A DNA stretch of 64,000 bases from Sphingobacterium kitahiroshimense. GTDB taxonomy: Bacteria; Bacteroidota; Bacteroidia; Sphingobacteriales; Sphingobacteriaceae. A program made the translations under genes and the position numbers. Below the pieces are notes generated by a model, which had not been told where the DNA came from, made no database searches, and worked only from the letters and a program-made list of their open reading frames with translations. The stretch is taken from assembly GCF_025961315.1 (NCBI RefSeq), contig NZ_JAOQNK010000001.1:1364001-1428000 (forward strand). Reading direction: 5' to 3'. This document shows positions 40,850 through 50,815 of the stretch, one piece after another. Position 1 is the stretch's first letter, and each line of letters opens with the position of its first letter.

Positions 40850-42430
40850 ATGGTAAATAAAACTAAAAAATTTCAGTACGGCGAAGATACCATGACCAGC
40901 TCGCTAGCAATTCAGATAGCGAATGGAAATATTAAAGGTCAATTAACTGAAAAAACAGTAAAAAAAGTTGTTCAAAGTGCACAATATGTTCAAGAAATTG
41001 TTGATTCCGGTAAAATAGTATATGGTATAAACACAGGTTTTGGTCCACTTTGTACTACGCTGATAAATCCTGCAGATACTAAAAAACTACAAGAAAATAT
41101 TCTAAAAAGCCATGCAGTAGGTATAGGAGAGCCCATCGATCAGCAATTGTCTAAATTAATGTTAATTTTAAAAGCGCATGCCTTAGCAAAAGGATATTCA
41201 GGTATTCAACTAAGCACGTTAGAGCGCATTCTATGGTTTATTGATCAGGATATCGTTCCAGTGGTTCCTAAACAAGGATCAGTGGGTGCCTCTGGAGACC
41301 TAGCCCCTCTTTCGCACTTATTTTTACCTTTAATAGGATTAGGAAAAGTCTGGTATAAAGGTGAAATTCTTCCAACAGCTCAAATATTAACACGATTTGA
41401 CACCAGCCCGATTACGTTAGGAGCCAAAGAAGGATTAGCACTCATTAACGGAACCCAGTTTATGGCAGCTCATGCCGTAAAAGCGGTCGTGGAAATGCAA
41501 AATCTCTTAGATAATGCAGATTTGGTTGCCACATTGATGATTGAAGGGCTAAATGGATCCATTAAACCTTTCTTTCCACAATTGCATGAACTGAGACCAT
41601 ACAAAGGAAATAAATATGTAGCAAGTACGATCTTCAACTTATTAGAGACCTCAGAAATTGTTACATCACATAAAAACTGTTCTCGTGTTCAAGATCCATA
41701 TTCTTTACGCTGCATTCCACAAATACATGGAGCTTCTCGCAATGCATGGCTTCATTTAAAAGAAACCATAGAAGTTGAAATTAATGCCGTAACCGATAAT
41801 CCGATCATCATCGACAGCGAACTAACCATTAGTGGCGGTAGTTTCCATGGACAGCCAATTGCACTTCCTATTGATTATGCAACATTGGCGATATCAGAAA
41901 TCGGCAATGTTTCCGATAGACGTGTATATCTGTCACTAGAAGGCGATACGCCCAATGTACCAAAACTACTCCTCAAAGAAACAGGCCTGAACTCTGGATT
42001 TATGATCTTACAATATAGTACAGCAGCATTAGCAAGTGAAAATAAAGGGCTTTGTTTTCCATCCAGTGCAGATAGCATACCTACTTCTTTAGGTCAGGAA
42101 GATCATGTGAGTATGGGATCCATCGGTGCCCGAAAATTATTGCAGGTCATCAATAATGTTAGTAAAATATTAAGTATAGAACTTATTTGTGCGGCCCAGG
42201 CTTTTGATTTTCACAGACCGCTACAGTCAACGCCTATCATTGAGGCTGTACACCAAAAGATCAGAAAATCGATTCCACATATCAAAGAAGATCAAATTAT
42301 GGAAGAGATACTTCAAGCTGCTCAACAGCTTATTTCTTCGGGAACTTTGATTACAGAAGCAAAACAAATTGCACATAAGCAAGGTATACCTTATCACGGT
42401 GTTCATCAGGAATATTTCAACAACTATTAA
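40850..42430 (+). CDS. hutH: Histidine ammonia-lyase
   Basis: 526 aa. It deaminates histidine to trans-urocanate, the first step of histidine catabolism. The MIO cofactor triad Ala147-Ser148-Gly149 is in GSVGASGDLAPLSH, and INTGFGPL and NGTQFM are the expected substrate loops. The start is consistent because the family N-terminus (FQYGEDTMT) begins eight residues in. It is the first gene of the hut operon; the next start is 3 nt beyond the stop. Slightly longer than most HutH (about 510). Confidence 0.96.
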   Translation: MVNKTKKFQYGEDTMTSSLAIQIANGNIKGQLTEKTVKKVVQSAQYVQEIVDSGKIVYGINTGFGPLCTTLINPADTKKLQENILKSHAVGIGEPIDQQLSKLMLILKAHALAKGYSGIQLSTLERILWFIDQDIVPVVPKQGSVGASGDLAPLSHLFLPLIGLGKVWYKGEILPTAQILTRFDTSPITLGAKEGLALINGTQFMAAHAVKAVVEMQNLLDNADLVATLMIEGLNGSIKPFFPQLHELRPYKGNKYVASTIFNLLETSEIVTSHKNCSRVQDPYSLRCIPQIHGASRNAWLHLKETIEVEINAVTDNPIIIDSELTISGGSFHGQPIALPIDYATLAISEIGNVSDRRVYLSLEGDTPNVPKLLLKETGLNSGFMILQYSTAALASENKGLCFPSSADSIPTSLGQEDHVSMGSIGARKLLQVINNVSKILSIELICAAQAFDFHRPLQSTPIIEAVHQKIRKSIPHIKEDQIMEEILQAAQQLISSGTLITEAKQIAHKQGIPYHGVHQEYFNNY

Positions 42431-42433
42431 ACT

Positions 42434-43687
42434 ATGGGTAAAAAATTAATAGGTCCTTTCTCACAATTGTTATCATTGGCAAATGTTCCGGTTAAAGGAG
42501 CGCTTTCAGACCAGCAACTCGTAATTAAAGAACACGCTGGTATACTAACGGAAAATGGAAAAATAACAGCTATTGGTAATTACGATGGTTTAAGGGAGAA
42601 TCATGCTCATGATGCAACTTTAGTAATCATAGAAGAGGAGACTGTTTGTGTTCCCGGCTATATCGATTGTCACACACATATTGCTTTTGCAGGGAATCGA
42701 GCTAATGATTTTGCCCTGCGTAATGCCGGTGTCAGTTACCTCGAAATTGCAAAAGCTGGTGGAGGTATCTGGAGCACAGTACAACATACCCGAAATGCAA
42801 GTGAAGCTGAACTGATCAAAAATATTATCAACTGTTCAAAGGCACTTATAAAACAAGGTATCACCACCATTGAAGTGAAAAGTGGCTATGGTTTATCTGT
42901 TAAAGAAGAGTTAAAAATACTGCGAGCTATAAAAAAAGCACAAGAATCCATAGCCGTTGATCTCATTCCAACTTGCTTAGCAGCACATATGAAGCCCAAA
43001 GACTATGAAGGCACTGCAGTAGACTATCTTAAAGAAATAGCATCTGAACTATTCCCTATATTAAAAGAAGAGCAGCTTTCCAATAGAATTGATGCTTTTA
43101 TCGAACAAAGCGCCTTTTCTGCCGACGATATTCAAAATTACTTTACTAAGGCGCAGAAAATGGGTTTTGATATCACGGTACATGCAGATCAATTTTCCAC
43201 GTCAGGATCGAAAGTTGCGGTTCAGTATAATGCAATTAGTGCAGATCACCTAGAGGCATCACATGAAACAGAAATTAAACTTCTGGCCGATAGCAATACC
43301 GTTGCCGTCGCCTTACCAGGTGCATCAATCGGAATTGGATGTGCATTTACCCCTGCCAGAAAACTTCTTGATCAAGGCGCTAGCTTAGCCATTGCCACTG
43401 ACTGGAATCCCGGATCTGCTCCAATGGGACAATTAATGACCCAAGCGACGATTTTAGCTACTACAGAAAAATTATCCAATGCTGAAGTATTCGCTGCAAT
43501 AACATTTAGGGCTGCATTAGCTTTAAATCTGACGGACCGTGGTCGTCTACAGCCAGGTGAACTTGCAGATTTTGCTATTTACAAAACCAATAATTATCAA
43601 AATATTACATACATGCAAGGAACACTAAAACCTGATCAGGTATGGAAAAAGGGAATTAATATCTATACGAAAGGAAAAGAATCATGA
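42434..43687 (+). CDS. hutI: Imidazolonepropionase
   Basis: 417 aa of the amidohydrolase superfamily. It opens the imidazolone ring to N-formimidoyl-L-glutamate, the third hut step. Metal ligands are in YIDCHTHIAFAGNR, with further residues in FDITVHADQFS and IATDWNPGSAPM. HutI family residues such as NDFALRNAGVSYLEIAKAG are intact. It starts 3 nt after hutH and overlaps hutU by 4 nt (ATGA), so it is translationally coupled in the operon order H-I-U-G. Confidence 0.96.
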   Translation: MGKKLIGPFSQLLSLANVPVKGALSDQQLVIKEHAGILTENGKITAIGNYDGLRENHAHDATLVIIEEETVCVPGYIDCHTHIAFAGNRANDFALRNAGVSYLEIAKAGGGIWSTVQHTRNASEAELIKNIINCSKALIKQGITTIEVKSGYGLSVKEELKILRAIKKAQESIAVDLIPTCLAAHMKPKDYEGTAVDYLKEIASELFPILKEEQLSNRIDAFIEQSAFSADDIQNYFTKAQKMGFDITVHADQFSTSGSKVAVQYNAISADHLEASHETEIKLLADSNTVAVALPGASIGIGCAFTPARKLLDQGASLAIATDWNPGSAPMGQLMTQATILATTEKLSNAEVFAAITFRAALALNLTDRGRLQPGELADFAIYKTNNYQNITYMQGTLKPDQVWKKGINIYTKGKES

Positions 43688-45699
43688 TATTTAAAGAAGA
43701 AATTCTACAAGGAATACCAACTAGTCTACCACCTAAAGTTTCTTATGATAAAAACATAAGTCATGCTCCTAAGCGAAAGGATATTCTATCGGAAGATGAA
43801 AAAAAATTAGCCATTAAAAATGCATTACGCTATTTTCCAGTGCAGTGGCATGTAGAACTTGGAAAAGAATTTTTAGAGGAATTGATGCTATTTGGCAGAA
43901 TCTACATGTACCGCTTCCGCCCTACCTACGAAATGTATGCTAGACCAATTGAAGCGTATCCTGGAAACAGCCTACAGGCGCGTAGCATCATGTTAATGAT
44001 ACAAAATAACCTAGATCCACAAATAGCGCAACATCCTCACGAACTCATTACCTATGGTGGAAACGGAGCTGTTTTTCAGAACTGGGCACAGTATTTAATT
44101 ACAATGCAATACTTGGCCCAAATGAATGACGAACAAACCCTACATATGTACAGTGGCCATCCAATGGGGTTATTCCCATCTTCAAAAGATGCTCCAAGGG
44201 TTGTCATTACAAACGGCATGATGATTCCCAATTATTCCAAACCCGATGACTGGGAACGTTTTAATGCAATGGGGGTTACACAATATGGCCAAATGACGGC
44301 GGGCTCATATATGTACATCGGACCACAGGGAATCGTACATGGTACCACGATCACAGTTATGAATGCCTTCCGAAAACATTTGTCAAAAGAAGATACAATC
44401 CACGGGAAAGTCTTTTTAACATCAGGTCTTGGAGGCATGAGTGGTGCACAACCTAAAGCGGGAAATATTGCAGGGTGCATCACGGTATGTGCAGAGGTTA
44501 ATCCTGCCGCTGCTCGCAAACGGCATAAACAAGGATGGGTGGACATCTTAATGGAGAACATGGACGATCTCATAGAACGCGTTCAACAAGCTATTAAAAA
44601 TAAAGAAATTATCGCCATAGCCTACATAGGCAATATAATAGAAATATGGGAAGCATTCCTAGATGCTAATATTTATATTTCAGTTGGATCTGACCAAACC
44701 TCATTACACAACCCTTGGGCCGGAGGTTACTACCCGATCGGACTAAGTTTTGAACAATCAAATAAGCTAATGGCAGAACAGCCCGATGTATTTAAGGCAC
44801 AAGTTCAGGCATCCTTAGTCCGTCACGTCGACGCTATTAATGCCCATGTCGCGCGTGGTACTTATTTCTTCGATTATGGAAATGCATTCTTACTTGAAAG
44901 TAGTCGCGCAGGAGCCGCTGTATTGGCGAGTAATGGTATTGACTTCCGATATCCATCTTACGTACAGGATATTTTAGGTCCCATGTGTTTTGACTATGGA
45001 TTTGGTCCATTTCGCTGGGTATGTTCGACAGCAGATCCAGAAGATTTAAAGACAACAGACCATATCGCACTTGAGGCACTTCAGGAATTAAAAAAGACAG
45101 CATACCCTGAGATTAAACAGCAATTAGCTGACAATATCAAGTGGATTGAACAAGCAGATCAAAATAAACTGGTTGTCGGTTCACAGGCCCGGATTCTATA
45201 TGCTGATGCTATTGGTAGAATTCGAATTGCTAAAGCATTTAATCTTGCGGTAAGAAATGGTCAACTAAAGGGTCCGATTATTTTGGGCAGAGATCATCAT
45301 GATGTAAGTGGAACAGACTCACCATACCGGGAAACAAGTAACATTTATGACGGCAGTAAATTCACAGCCGATATGGCCATTCATAATGTAATCGGTGACA
45401 GCTTTAGAGGCGCTACTTGGGTTTCTATCCATAATGGTGGTGGAGTTGGTTGGGGCGAGGTGATTAACGGTGGTTTCGGCTTATTACTTGACGGTTCCGA
45501 AGATGCAGACAGAAAACTTGAAAATATGCTTTTTTACGATGTTAATAATGGTATTGCCCGCAGAGCATGGGCTCAAAATGACACCGCAAGACAGGCTATA
45601 GAAGTAGAATTAAAACGTACTACTACGTTGAAAGTAACCCTAGCAAATCTTGTTGATACAGACACGATGAACCAAATTTTCAAGGATTATGAAAACTAA
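43684..45699 (+). CDS. hutU: Urocanate hydratase, long form
   Basis: 671 aa, much longer than the 550-560 aa proteobacterial enzyme but like the eukaryotic UROC1 form (about 676). It hydrates urocanate to 4-imidazolone-5-propionate with tightly bound NAD as electrophile. Typical segments include HMYSGHPMGLFPS, SGLGGMSGAQPKAG, GSDQTSLHNPW and HNGGGVGWGEVINGG. The extra length is an N-terminal extension plus internal insertions, as in other Bacteroidetes. It overlaps hutI by 4 nt and hutG by 11 nt. Confidence 0.96.
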   Translation: MIFKEEILQGIPTSLPPKVSYDKNISHAPKRKDILSEDEKKLAIKNALRYFPVQWHVELGKEFLEELMLFGRIYMYRFRPTYEMYARPIEAYPGNSLQARSIMLMIQNNLDPQIAQHPHELITYGGNGAVFQNWAQYLITMQYLAQMNDEQTLHMYSGHPMGLFPSSKDAPRVVITNGMMIPNYSKPDDWERFNAMGVTQYGQMTAGSYMYIGPQGIVHGTTITVMNAFRKHLSKEDTIHGKVFLTSGLGGMSGAQPKAGNIAGCITVCAEVNPAAARKRHKQGWVDILMENMDDLIERVQQAIKNKEIIAIAYIGNIIEIWEAFLDANIYISVGSDQTSLHNPWAGGYYPIGLSFEQSNKLMAEQPDVFKAQVQASLVRHVDAINAHVARGTYFFDYGNAFLLESSRAGAAVLASNGIDFRYPSYVQDILGPMCFDYGFGPFRWVCSTADPEDLKTTDHIALEALQELKKTAYPEIKQQLADNIKWIEQADQNKLVVGSQARILYADAIGRIRIAKAFNLAVRNGQLKGPIILGRDHHDVSGTDSPYRETSNIYDGSKFTADMAIHNVIGDSFRGATWVSIHNGGGVGWGEVINGGFGLLLDGSEDADRKLENMLFYDVNNGIARRAWAQNDTARQAIEVELKRTTTLKVTLANLVDTDTMNQIFKDYEN

Positions 45700-46648
45700 A
45701 AACCAGAAACATTATACTCCGGCAGATAGAAAAATGTGGACAGGACGTATAGATGGGACAAGCGAAGAACATCTGCGTTGGCATCAGGTAATCACATGTA
45801 TCGATCTTAATAATGAACAGGATCTTACGGATTGCTATGTCATACTGGGTTTTGCTTGCGATGAAGGTGTTAGAAGAAACCTAGGAAGAACAGGTGCGGC
45901 AAAAGGACCAGAAGTTTTAATAAAAGCATTGTCAAACCTGCCAGTATTTCGAGATAAAAAAACGAAACTCGTTGATGCCGGGACCGTTTATTGTTCCGAC
46001 CATCAACTGGAAAATGCGCAAGAATCTCTTGGCTATTTTATCCAACTTATACTGCAACGCGGAGGCTTTCCAATGGTATTAGGGGGTGGTCATGAAGTTA
46101 CTTTTGGTCATTATCTAGGACTCAAGTCGTATTCCCGCAATAAACTCGGGATCATTAATTTTGACGCCCATTTTGATATCCGAAAACCAGAACAGGAAAT
46201 TGCAACTTCCGGTACAGGTTTTTACCAAATTGCACAGCAAGAAGAAAAAATCAATTACCTCCCTATCGGAATACAAAAAATCAGCAATACACAAGCTTTA
46301 TTTGATGCGGTAAAAGATTATCAGATAAACTGGATAGAAGCTCAACATTTTCACAAGGCAAATAGCGAGGCAATTATCCAACAAGTTGAGTCATTTATAG
46401 CAGGAATAGATTACCTCTACCTAACCGTCGATTTAGATGTTTTTGCTGCAAGCTGTGCACCAGGAGTTAGTGCATTGGCCCATAACGGAATCCAGCCTGA
46501 TGCTTTTTTCTTAGAAATTTTTCAACTAATCATTTCTTCAGAAAAATTAATAAGTATAGATATCGCAGAATTTAATCCGGCGTACGATATTGACAATCGT
46601 ACTGCTAAATTAGCAGCGGACCTACTCTTTCATATTGTTAACCGTTAA
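45689..46648 (+). CDS. hutG: Formimidoylglutamase
   Basis: 319 aa of the ureohydrolase (arginase/agmatinase) family. The binuclear manganese ligands are in GGGHEVTFGH, INFDAHFDIR and TVDLDVFAASCAPG. It splits formimidoylglutamate to glutamate and formamide, the last step of the four-enzyme hut pathway. The ATG lies 11 nt before the hutU stop in a different frame. The operon therefore makes glutamate directly, without an HutF branch. Confidence 0.95.
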   Translation: MKTKNQKHYTPADRKMWTGRIDGTSEEHLRWHQVITCIDLNNEQDLTDCYVILGFACDEGVRRNLGRTGAAKGPEVLIKALSNLPVFRDKKTKLVDAGTVYCSDHQLENAQESLGYFIQLILQRGGFPMVLGGGHEVTFGHYLGLKSYSRNKLGIINFDAHFDIRKPEQEIATSGTGFYQIAQQEEKINYLPIGIQKISNTQALFDAVKDYQINWIEAQHFHKANSEAIIQQVESFIAGIDYLYLTVDLDVFAASCAPGVSALAHNGIQPDAFFLEIFQLIISSEKLISIDIAEFNPAYDIDNRTAKLAADLLFHIVNR

Positions 46649-46761
46649 ATCTTTTGCTATAATTTAATTGCTAGCAATCCATTTTTTAATCGCAAAAAAA
46701 AGCAAAAGAAAAAATTCTTAGAACTATATTTAGGGAATTTATCCGTAAATTGGCAAGCAAT

Positions 46762-47760
46762 ATGGAAACTGTTGTCAGTGGTATTAGAAGTACCGGAAAA
46801 TTACATTTAGGAAACTATTACGGCGCATTGAGCAATTTTGTGAAAATGCAAAATGAATATAATTGTTATTTCTTCATAGCCGATTTACACTCTTTAACTA
46901 CGCACCCAACTCCTCACGGTCTGCAAAGCACCGTACGTCAAGTGATTGTTGAATATCTTGCTGCAGGTATAGACCCTGAAAAATCAACGATATATGTCCA
47001 GTCTGACGTACCTGAAGTAGCAGAACTTTATTTGTATATGAATATGAACGCATATCTGGGAGAGCTGGAGCGCGCTACTGCTTTTAAAGATAAAGTGCGC
47101 AGCAATCCTGATAATGTGAATGCAGGACTGTTAACATACCCTGTTTTGATGGCTTGCGACATCTTAATTCACCATGGCACAAAAGTTCCTGTTGGTAAAG
47201 ATCAAGAGCAACATTTAGAAATGACCAGAACATTTGGTAACCGTTTTAATCGTTTATACGATGTCGATTATTTCAAAGAGGCATTTGCTTTTACCTATTC
47301 AGATAAATTAGTTAAAATCCCTGGTTTAGCGGGACAAGGAAAAATGGGTAAATCCAATGGTGAGGCAGATTGTATTTACTTGTCCGATAGTGCGGATGTA
47401 ATTCGTAAAAAAGTAATGCGTGCTGTATCTGACTCTGGTCCAACGGAAATGAACCAACCTAAACCAGAAGCTGTTCAAAATCTTTTTGATTTAATGAAAG
47501 TTGTGTCAGCACCCGATACATTAGAACATTTTAACGATCTATATAACAATTGCGCTATTCGTTACGGTGATTTTAAAAAACAGTTAGCAGAAGATATGGT
47601 CATTGCAACAGAGCCTGTACGCTCACGCATTGAAGATATTTCAAATGATGATGCGTATATTGCTAAAGTAGCGAAATTAGGCGCTGAAAAAGCGAGTGAA
47701 TCAGCACGTAAAACATTGAAAGAAGTACGTGAAATCATTGGCATTAAAAGATTTTATTAA
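46762..47760 (+). CDS. trpS: Tryptophanyl-tRNA synthetase
   Basis: 332 aa from ATG 46762; an in-frame TTG four codons upstream is rejected because family members begin METVVSGIRSTGKLH. Class I motifs are present: HIGH-type KLHLGNYYGA (about 13-22) and the KMSKS-type GKMGKSNGEA (near 194). It charges tRNA-Trp. It lies 18 nt before a deoxynucleoside kinase, probably in one transcript. A small TTGCTAGCAA palindrome precedes it (46669). Confidence 0.97.
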   Translation: METVVSGIRSTGKLHLGNYYGALSNFVKMQNEYNCYFFIADLHSLTTHPTPHGLQSTVRQVIVEYLAAGIDPEKSTIYVQSDVPEVAELYLYMNMNAYLGELERATAFKDKVRSNPDNVNAGLLTYPVLMACDILIHHGTKVPVGKDQEQHLEMTRTFGNRFNRLYDVDYFKEAFAFTYSDKLVKIPGLAGQGKMGKSNGEADCIYLSDSADVIRKKVMRAVSDSGPTEMNQPKPEAVQNLFDLMKVVSAPDTLEHFNDLYNNCAIRYGDFKKQLAEDMVIATEPVRSRIEDISNDDAYIAKVAKLGAEKASESARKTLKEVREIIGIKRFY

Positions 47761-47778
47761 GATTTAAAACCCAAAAAT

Positions 47779-48393
47779 ATGCATATTGCTATTGTCGGAA
47801 ATATTGGTGCCGGAAAAACAACCTTAACAAAACTATTAGCGGATCATTTCAAATATGAACCTCAATTTGAAGCGGTAGATAACAATCCTTATTTAGAGGA
47901 TTTTTATGCTGATATGAAACGTTGGTCATTCAATTTGCAGATCTTTTTCTTAAATAGTCGTTTTCGACAAATTGTTGAATTGCAAAAAACAAATATTGAT
48001 ATGATCCAAGATCGTACAATTTATGAAGATGCATACATCTTTGCCGAAAACTTGTACGATATGGGCTTAATGAGTGCGCGAGATTTTGAAAATTATAGCA
48101 ATATTTTCCAGAGTATCATCCATTATATCAAACCTCCAGATCTATTAATTTACTTGAAGGCTTCCGTTCCAACACTTGTTAATAATATTCAAGTGCGTGG
48201 TCGTGATTATGAATCCGGAATTCGATTGGATTATTTATCTAAATTGAATGAAAAATACGATAAATGGATTGATAATTATAAGGATGGTAAATTAATGGTT
48301 CTTGATAAAGATAATTTAGATTTCACGAAAAACCCGGAAGATTTAGGTACTATCGTTGAAAAAATTGAATCGCAATTATTTGGTTTGTTTTAA
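47779..48393 (+). CDS. Deoxynucleoside kinase (dNK/dGK-dCK family)
   Basis: 204 aa, typical of the bacterial dNK family. The P-loop is GNIGAGKTT (7-15). The catalytic Glu-Arg region is IQDRTIYEDAYIFAENL (near 75-91), and the lid is VRGRDYESGI. It phosphorylates deoxyadenosine, deoxyguanosine or deoxycytidine for nucleotide salvage. It follows trpS by 18 nt. The opposite activity, deoxyribonucleotidase, is encoded at 19707. Confidence 0.93.
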   Translation: MHIAIVGNIGAGKTTLTKLLADHFKYEPQFEAVDNNPYLEDFYADMKRWSFNLQIFFLNSRFRQIVELQKTNIDMIQDRTIYEDAYIFAENLYDMGLMSARDFENYSNIFQSIIHYIKPPDLLIYLKASVPTLVNNIQVRGRDYESGIRLDYLSKLNEKYDKWIDNYKDGKLMVLDKDNLDFTKNPEDLGTIVEKIESQLFGLF

Positions 48394-48413
48394 TCAAAAA
48401 ATTTAGATCATTG

Positions 48414-48442
48414 AAAGGCCAGTTTTAATGCAAGACTGGCTT
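48414..48442 (+). terminator. Probable hairpin between dNK and kdsB
   Basis: AAGGCCAGTTTT pairs with AAGACTGGCTT with small mismatches (core GCCAGT/ACTGGC), followed by T-rich sequence. It would end the trpS-dNK transcript. Confidence 0.65.
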
Positions 48443-48461
48443 TACTTTTAAAACTGAAAAA

Positions 48462-49205
48462 ATGAAAGTAATCGGTATTATTCCAGCACGCTATGCCTCT
48501 TCCAGATTCCCTGGTAAACCATTAGTTGATATTGGTGGTAAATCCATGATTCAGCGTGTCTATGAACAAGTTAAAAATACGAGCTGTTTACATGAAGTAA
48601 TCGTTGCGACAGATGATGACAGAATAGCTGAACATGTAAAGAGCTTCGCAGGAAATGTCATCCTGACCGCCTCTTCGCATCAGTCAGGAACAGACCGCTG
48701 TGCAGAAGTTATAGCCAAGGTAAGTGGATTTGATATCGTCATCAACATACAGGGTGATGAACCCTTCATCAATCCGTTACAGATCGAGTTGCTAGCATCC
48801 TGCTTCGATAAGGAAGAAACACAGATTGCCACACTCGTCAAAAAAATCCATACAGAAGACGAACTGTTTAATGTAAATATACCAAAAGTGGTTCGCAATA
48901 TTGCCGGACAAGCAATCTATTTTTCAAGACAGACCATCCCCTATCTAAGAGGAATCGAACAGAAGAATTGGTTATCAAAACATAACTATTTTAAACATAT
49001 CGGAATCTATGGCTATAGAACTGATGTTTTAAAAGAGTTAACGCAATTGCCTATCAGTATTTTAGAAGAGACAGAAGCTCTTGAACAACTGCGCTGGATA
49101 GAGCACGGATACACTATTCAAACAGCAGAAACAGAGCATGAAACAATCGCTGTAGACACACAAGAAGATTTAGAACGTATTATACATATGTACTTCACAT
49201 CCTAG
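48462..49205 (+). CDS. kdsB: 3-deoxy-manno-octulosonate cytidylyltransferase
   Basis: 247 aa, matching KdsB (248 in E. coli). It activates Kdo to CMP-Kdo for lipopolysaccharide. The nucleotidyltransferase signature is IIPARYASSRFPGKPL (6-21). SHQSGTDRCAEV and INIQGDEPFINP give the metal site, and KHIGIYGYR the sugar-binding end. It confirms a Gram-negative envelope. It is convergent with the aldo-keto reductase, 1 nt apart at the stops. Confidence 0.96.
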   Translation: MKVIGIIPARYASSRFPGKPLVDIGGKSMIQRVYEQVKNTSCLHEVIVATDDDRIAEHVKSFAGNVILTASSHQSGTDRCAEVIAKVSGFDIVINIQGDEPFINPLQIELLASCFDKEETQIATLVKKIHTEDELFNVNIPKVVRNIAGQAIYFSRQTIPYLRGIEQKNWLSKHNYFKHIGIYGYRTDVLKELTQLPISILEETEALEQLRWIEHGYTIQTAETEHETIAVDTQEDLERIIHMYFTS

Positions 49206-49206
49206 A

Positions 49207-50112
49207 TCAACGGTGTTCTGTAAAATACAATGCACGAACACCGCTTAGTAACTCTATTTTCTCTGCTCCTGTTAAGGAACGGACTTGCTCTTTAATCTGT
49301 ATCAATTCCGTTAATTGCAAGGGTGTATTTATACCCAGTAAAGCAGCAGTAACCGCCTCATTCGAAAGAACAAAAGAAAGTGCCACAGTCAGATTATTAA
49401 CATGGTGTTTTTTTGCAAATGCATGTAGATTGCGAATGATATGCTGTACTTCACTTGAGCTATATTGCAAAAAATTCTCAGCTTGTTTATTGATCAGCAT
49501 CCCTTTTGCTACTGCACCTCTTGCTAGAACAGAAATACGATGATGCAATAAATAAGCTCCCATTTCTTCCTCTAAACGTCTATCCAATAAACTGTACTGC
49601 ATCATAACGGCACTGATATTAGATTTTGCTACGTACTCGCGAATAACATTAGAACGAATAGAAGACAAACCGTAAGTTCGAATTTTGCCCGCACTAACCA
49701 GTAATTCGAAAGCTTCGATAATTTCATCAATAGGATCTTCAATGGTACCACCATGAAGCTGGTAAAGATCAACATAATCTGTTTTTAATCGAGACAAAGA
49801 TGACTCAACAGTTTTCACGATATAACTTTTTGATGCTTTCCAATCCCATCCATTTCCATCGGCTCGCCAGCTATTTCCAACTTTTGTAGATAAAACAATG
49901 CGTTTTCTAAAGTCCTGTACCGCTTCCCCTACCAGCATCTCGTTAAATCCTTTTTCATATAAGTCAGCAGTATCAAAAAAATTGATACCGCTGTCAAAAG
50001 CTTTACGAATAATTTCAACCCCCTGCTTGTGTTTACTACCTTTCAAAGACATGCACCCCAAGCCGATACTGGAAACCTCGATTGCTGATTTACCTAACTT
50101 ATTATACTGCAT
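49207..50112 (-). CDS. Aldo-keto reductase
   Basis: 301 aa (beta/alpha)8 AKR of the YdhF/general-stress type. Catalytic tetrad positions are visible: Asp and Tyr in FFDTADLYEKG, Lys in VLSTKVGNS and His in YQLHGGT. It reduces aldehydes or ketones with NADPH; the substrate is unknown. Its ATG lies 11 nt before the stop of the FKBP gene, in a different frame, so the two are translationally coupled. Confidence 0.93.
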   Translation of the reverse strand: MQYNKLGKSAIEVSSIGLGCMSLKGSKHKQGVEIIRKAFDSGINFFDTADLYEKGFNEMLVGEAVQDFRKRIVLSTKVGNSWRADGNGWDWKASKSYIVKTVESSLSRLKTDYVDLYQLHGGTIEDPIDEIIEAFELLVSAGKIRTYGLSSIRSNVIREYVAKSNISAVMMQYSLLDRRLEEEMGAYLLHHRISVLARGAVAKGMLINKQAENFLQYSSSEVQHIIRNLHAFAKKHHVNNLTVALSFVLSNEAVTAALLGINTPLQLTELIQIKEQVRSLTGAEKIELLSGVRALYFTEHR

Positions 50113-50809
50113 CCTTCACGAAATCCAATAACTCAATATCAAATATTAAAATGCTATTGGGAGGAATAACACCCATGTTTTGACTTCCATATCCTAATTT
50201 ACTTGGTACATAAAAACGATATTTTGCTCCTTTAGACATTAAAGGAACACCTATTTTCCAGCCTTCAATCACGCGATCTAATTTCATTTTTAGAGGTTCA
50301 TTACGATCTAATGAACTATCAAATTTCTTTCCATCCAATAAAGTTCCTGTATAATGTACTGTTACTTCGTTTTCTCGAGTCGGTTTTTCCCCAGTGCCTT
50401 CTACCAATACTTCATACTGCAAACCCTCTTCCGTAGTTTTTACAGTTGTTTTTTTAGCATTTTCTGTAAAAAAAGCCTGCTCTTTGGCAAGATTTTCTTT
50501 CTCCTTTATTTCTCTCGCTTCGGTAACTGCGCTTTGGATAACCATGCGCAATTGATCTTCTTCAATCAAAGAATTTTGACCATCAAGAGCACTAACTATT
50601 GCTTTACCGATTAACTCTTTATTCCAATTTGTAATCTCCAAATTTTTCAATGTACCACCAATGTCACGTCCAAAAGCATATGACACGGAGTCTGTTTTAG
50701 TCGCTAATAATGGTTTAACAGCTGTTGTTTTCTTTACAGTTTTCTTTTTTTGTTGTGCCGTTACAGATAGTGTAGCCAAAGACAATAATGCCAAAGCAAT
50801 ATATTTCAT
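50102..50809 (-). CDS. FKBP-type peptidyl-prolyl isomerase (FkpA/Mip-like)
   Basis: 235 aa with a signal peptide (MKYIALALLSLATLSVTAQ), a Lys-rich linker, an FKBP_N helical dimerisation region (about 40-115) and a C-terminal FKBP domain (about 130-232). The FKBP pocket residues are in VTVHYTGTLLDGKKFDSS, VIEGWKIGVPLM and RFYVPSKLGYG. It helps fold periplasmic or outer-membrane proteins. It overlaps the aldo-keto reductase gene by 11 nt and follows a glycosyltransferase gene by 6 nt. Confidence 0.95.
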   Translation of the reverse strand: MKYIALALLSLATLSVTAQQKKKTVKKTTAVKPLLATKTDSVSYAFGRDIGGTLKNLEITNWNKELIGKAIVSALDGQNSLIEEDQLRMVIQSAVTEAREIKEKENLAKEQAFFTENAKKTTVKTTEEGLQYEVLVEGTGEKPTRENEVTVHYTGTLLDGKKFDSSLDRNEPLKMKLDRVIEGWKIGVPLMSKGAKYRFYVPSKLGYGSQNMGVIPPNSILIFDIELLDFVKDAV

Positions 50810-50815
50810 ATAATT

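Noticed and set aside
46669..46710. Terminator after hutG (TCTTTTGC...GCAAAAGA and TTGCTAGCAA)
   Set aside because: The long arms are over 40 nt apart and the small palindrome has no T tail; support is too weak to call.
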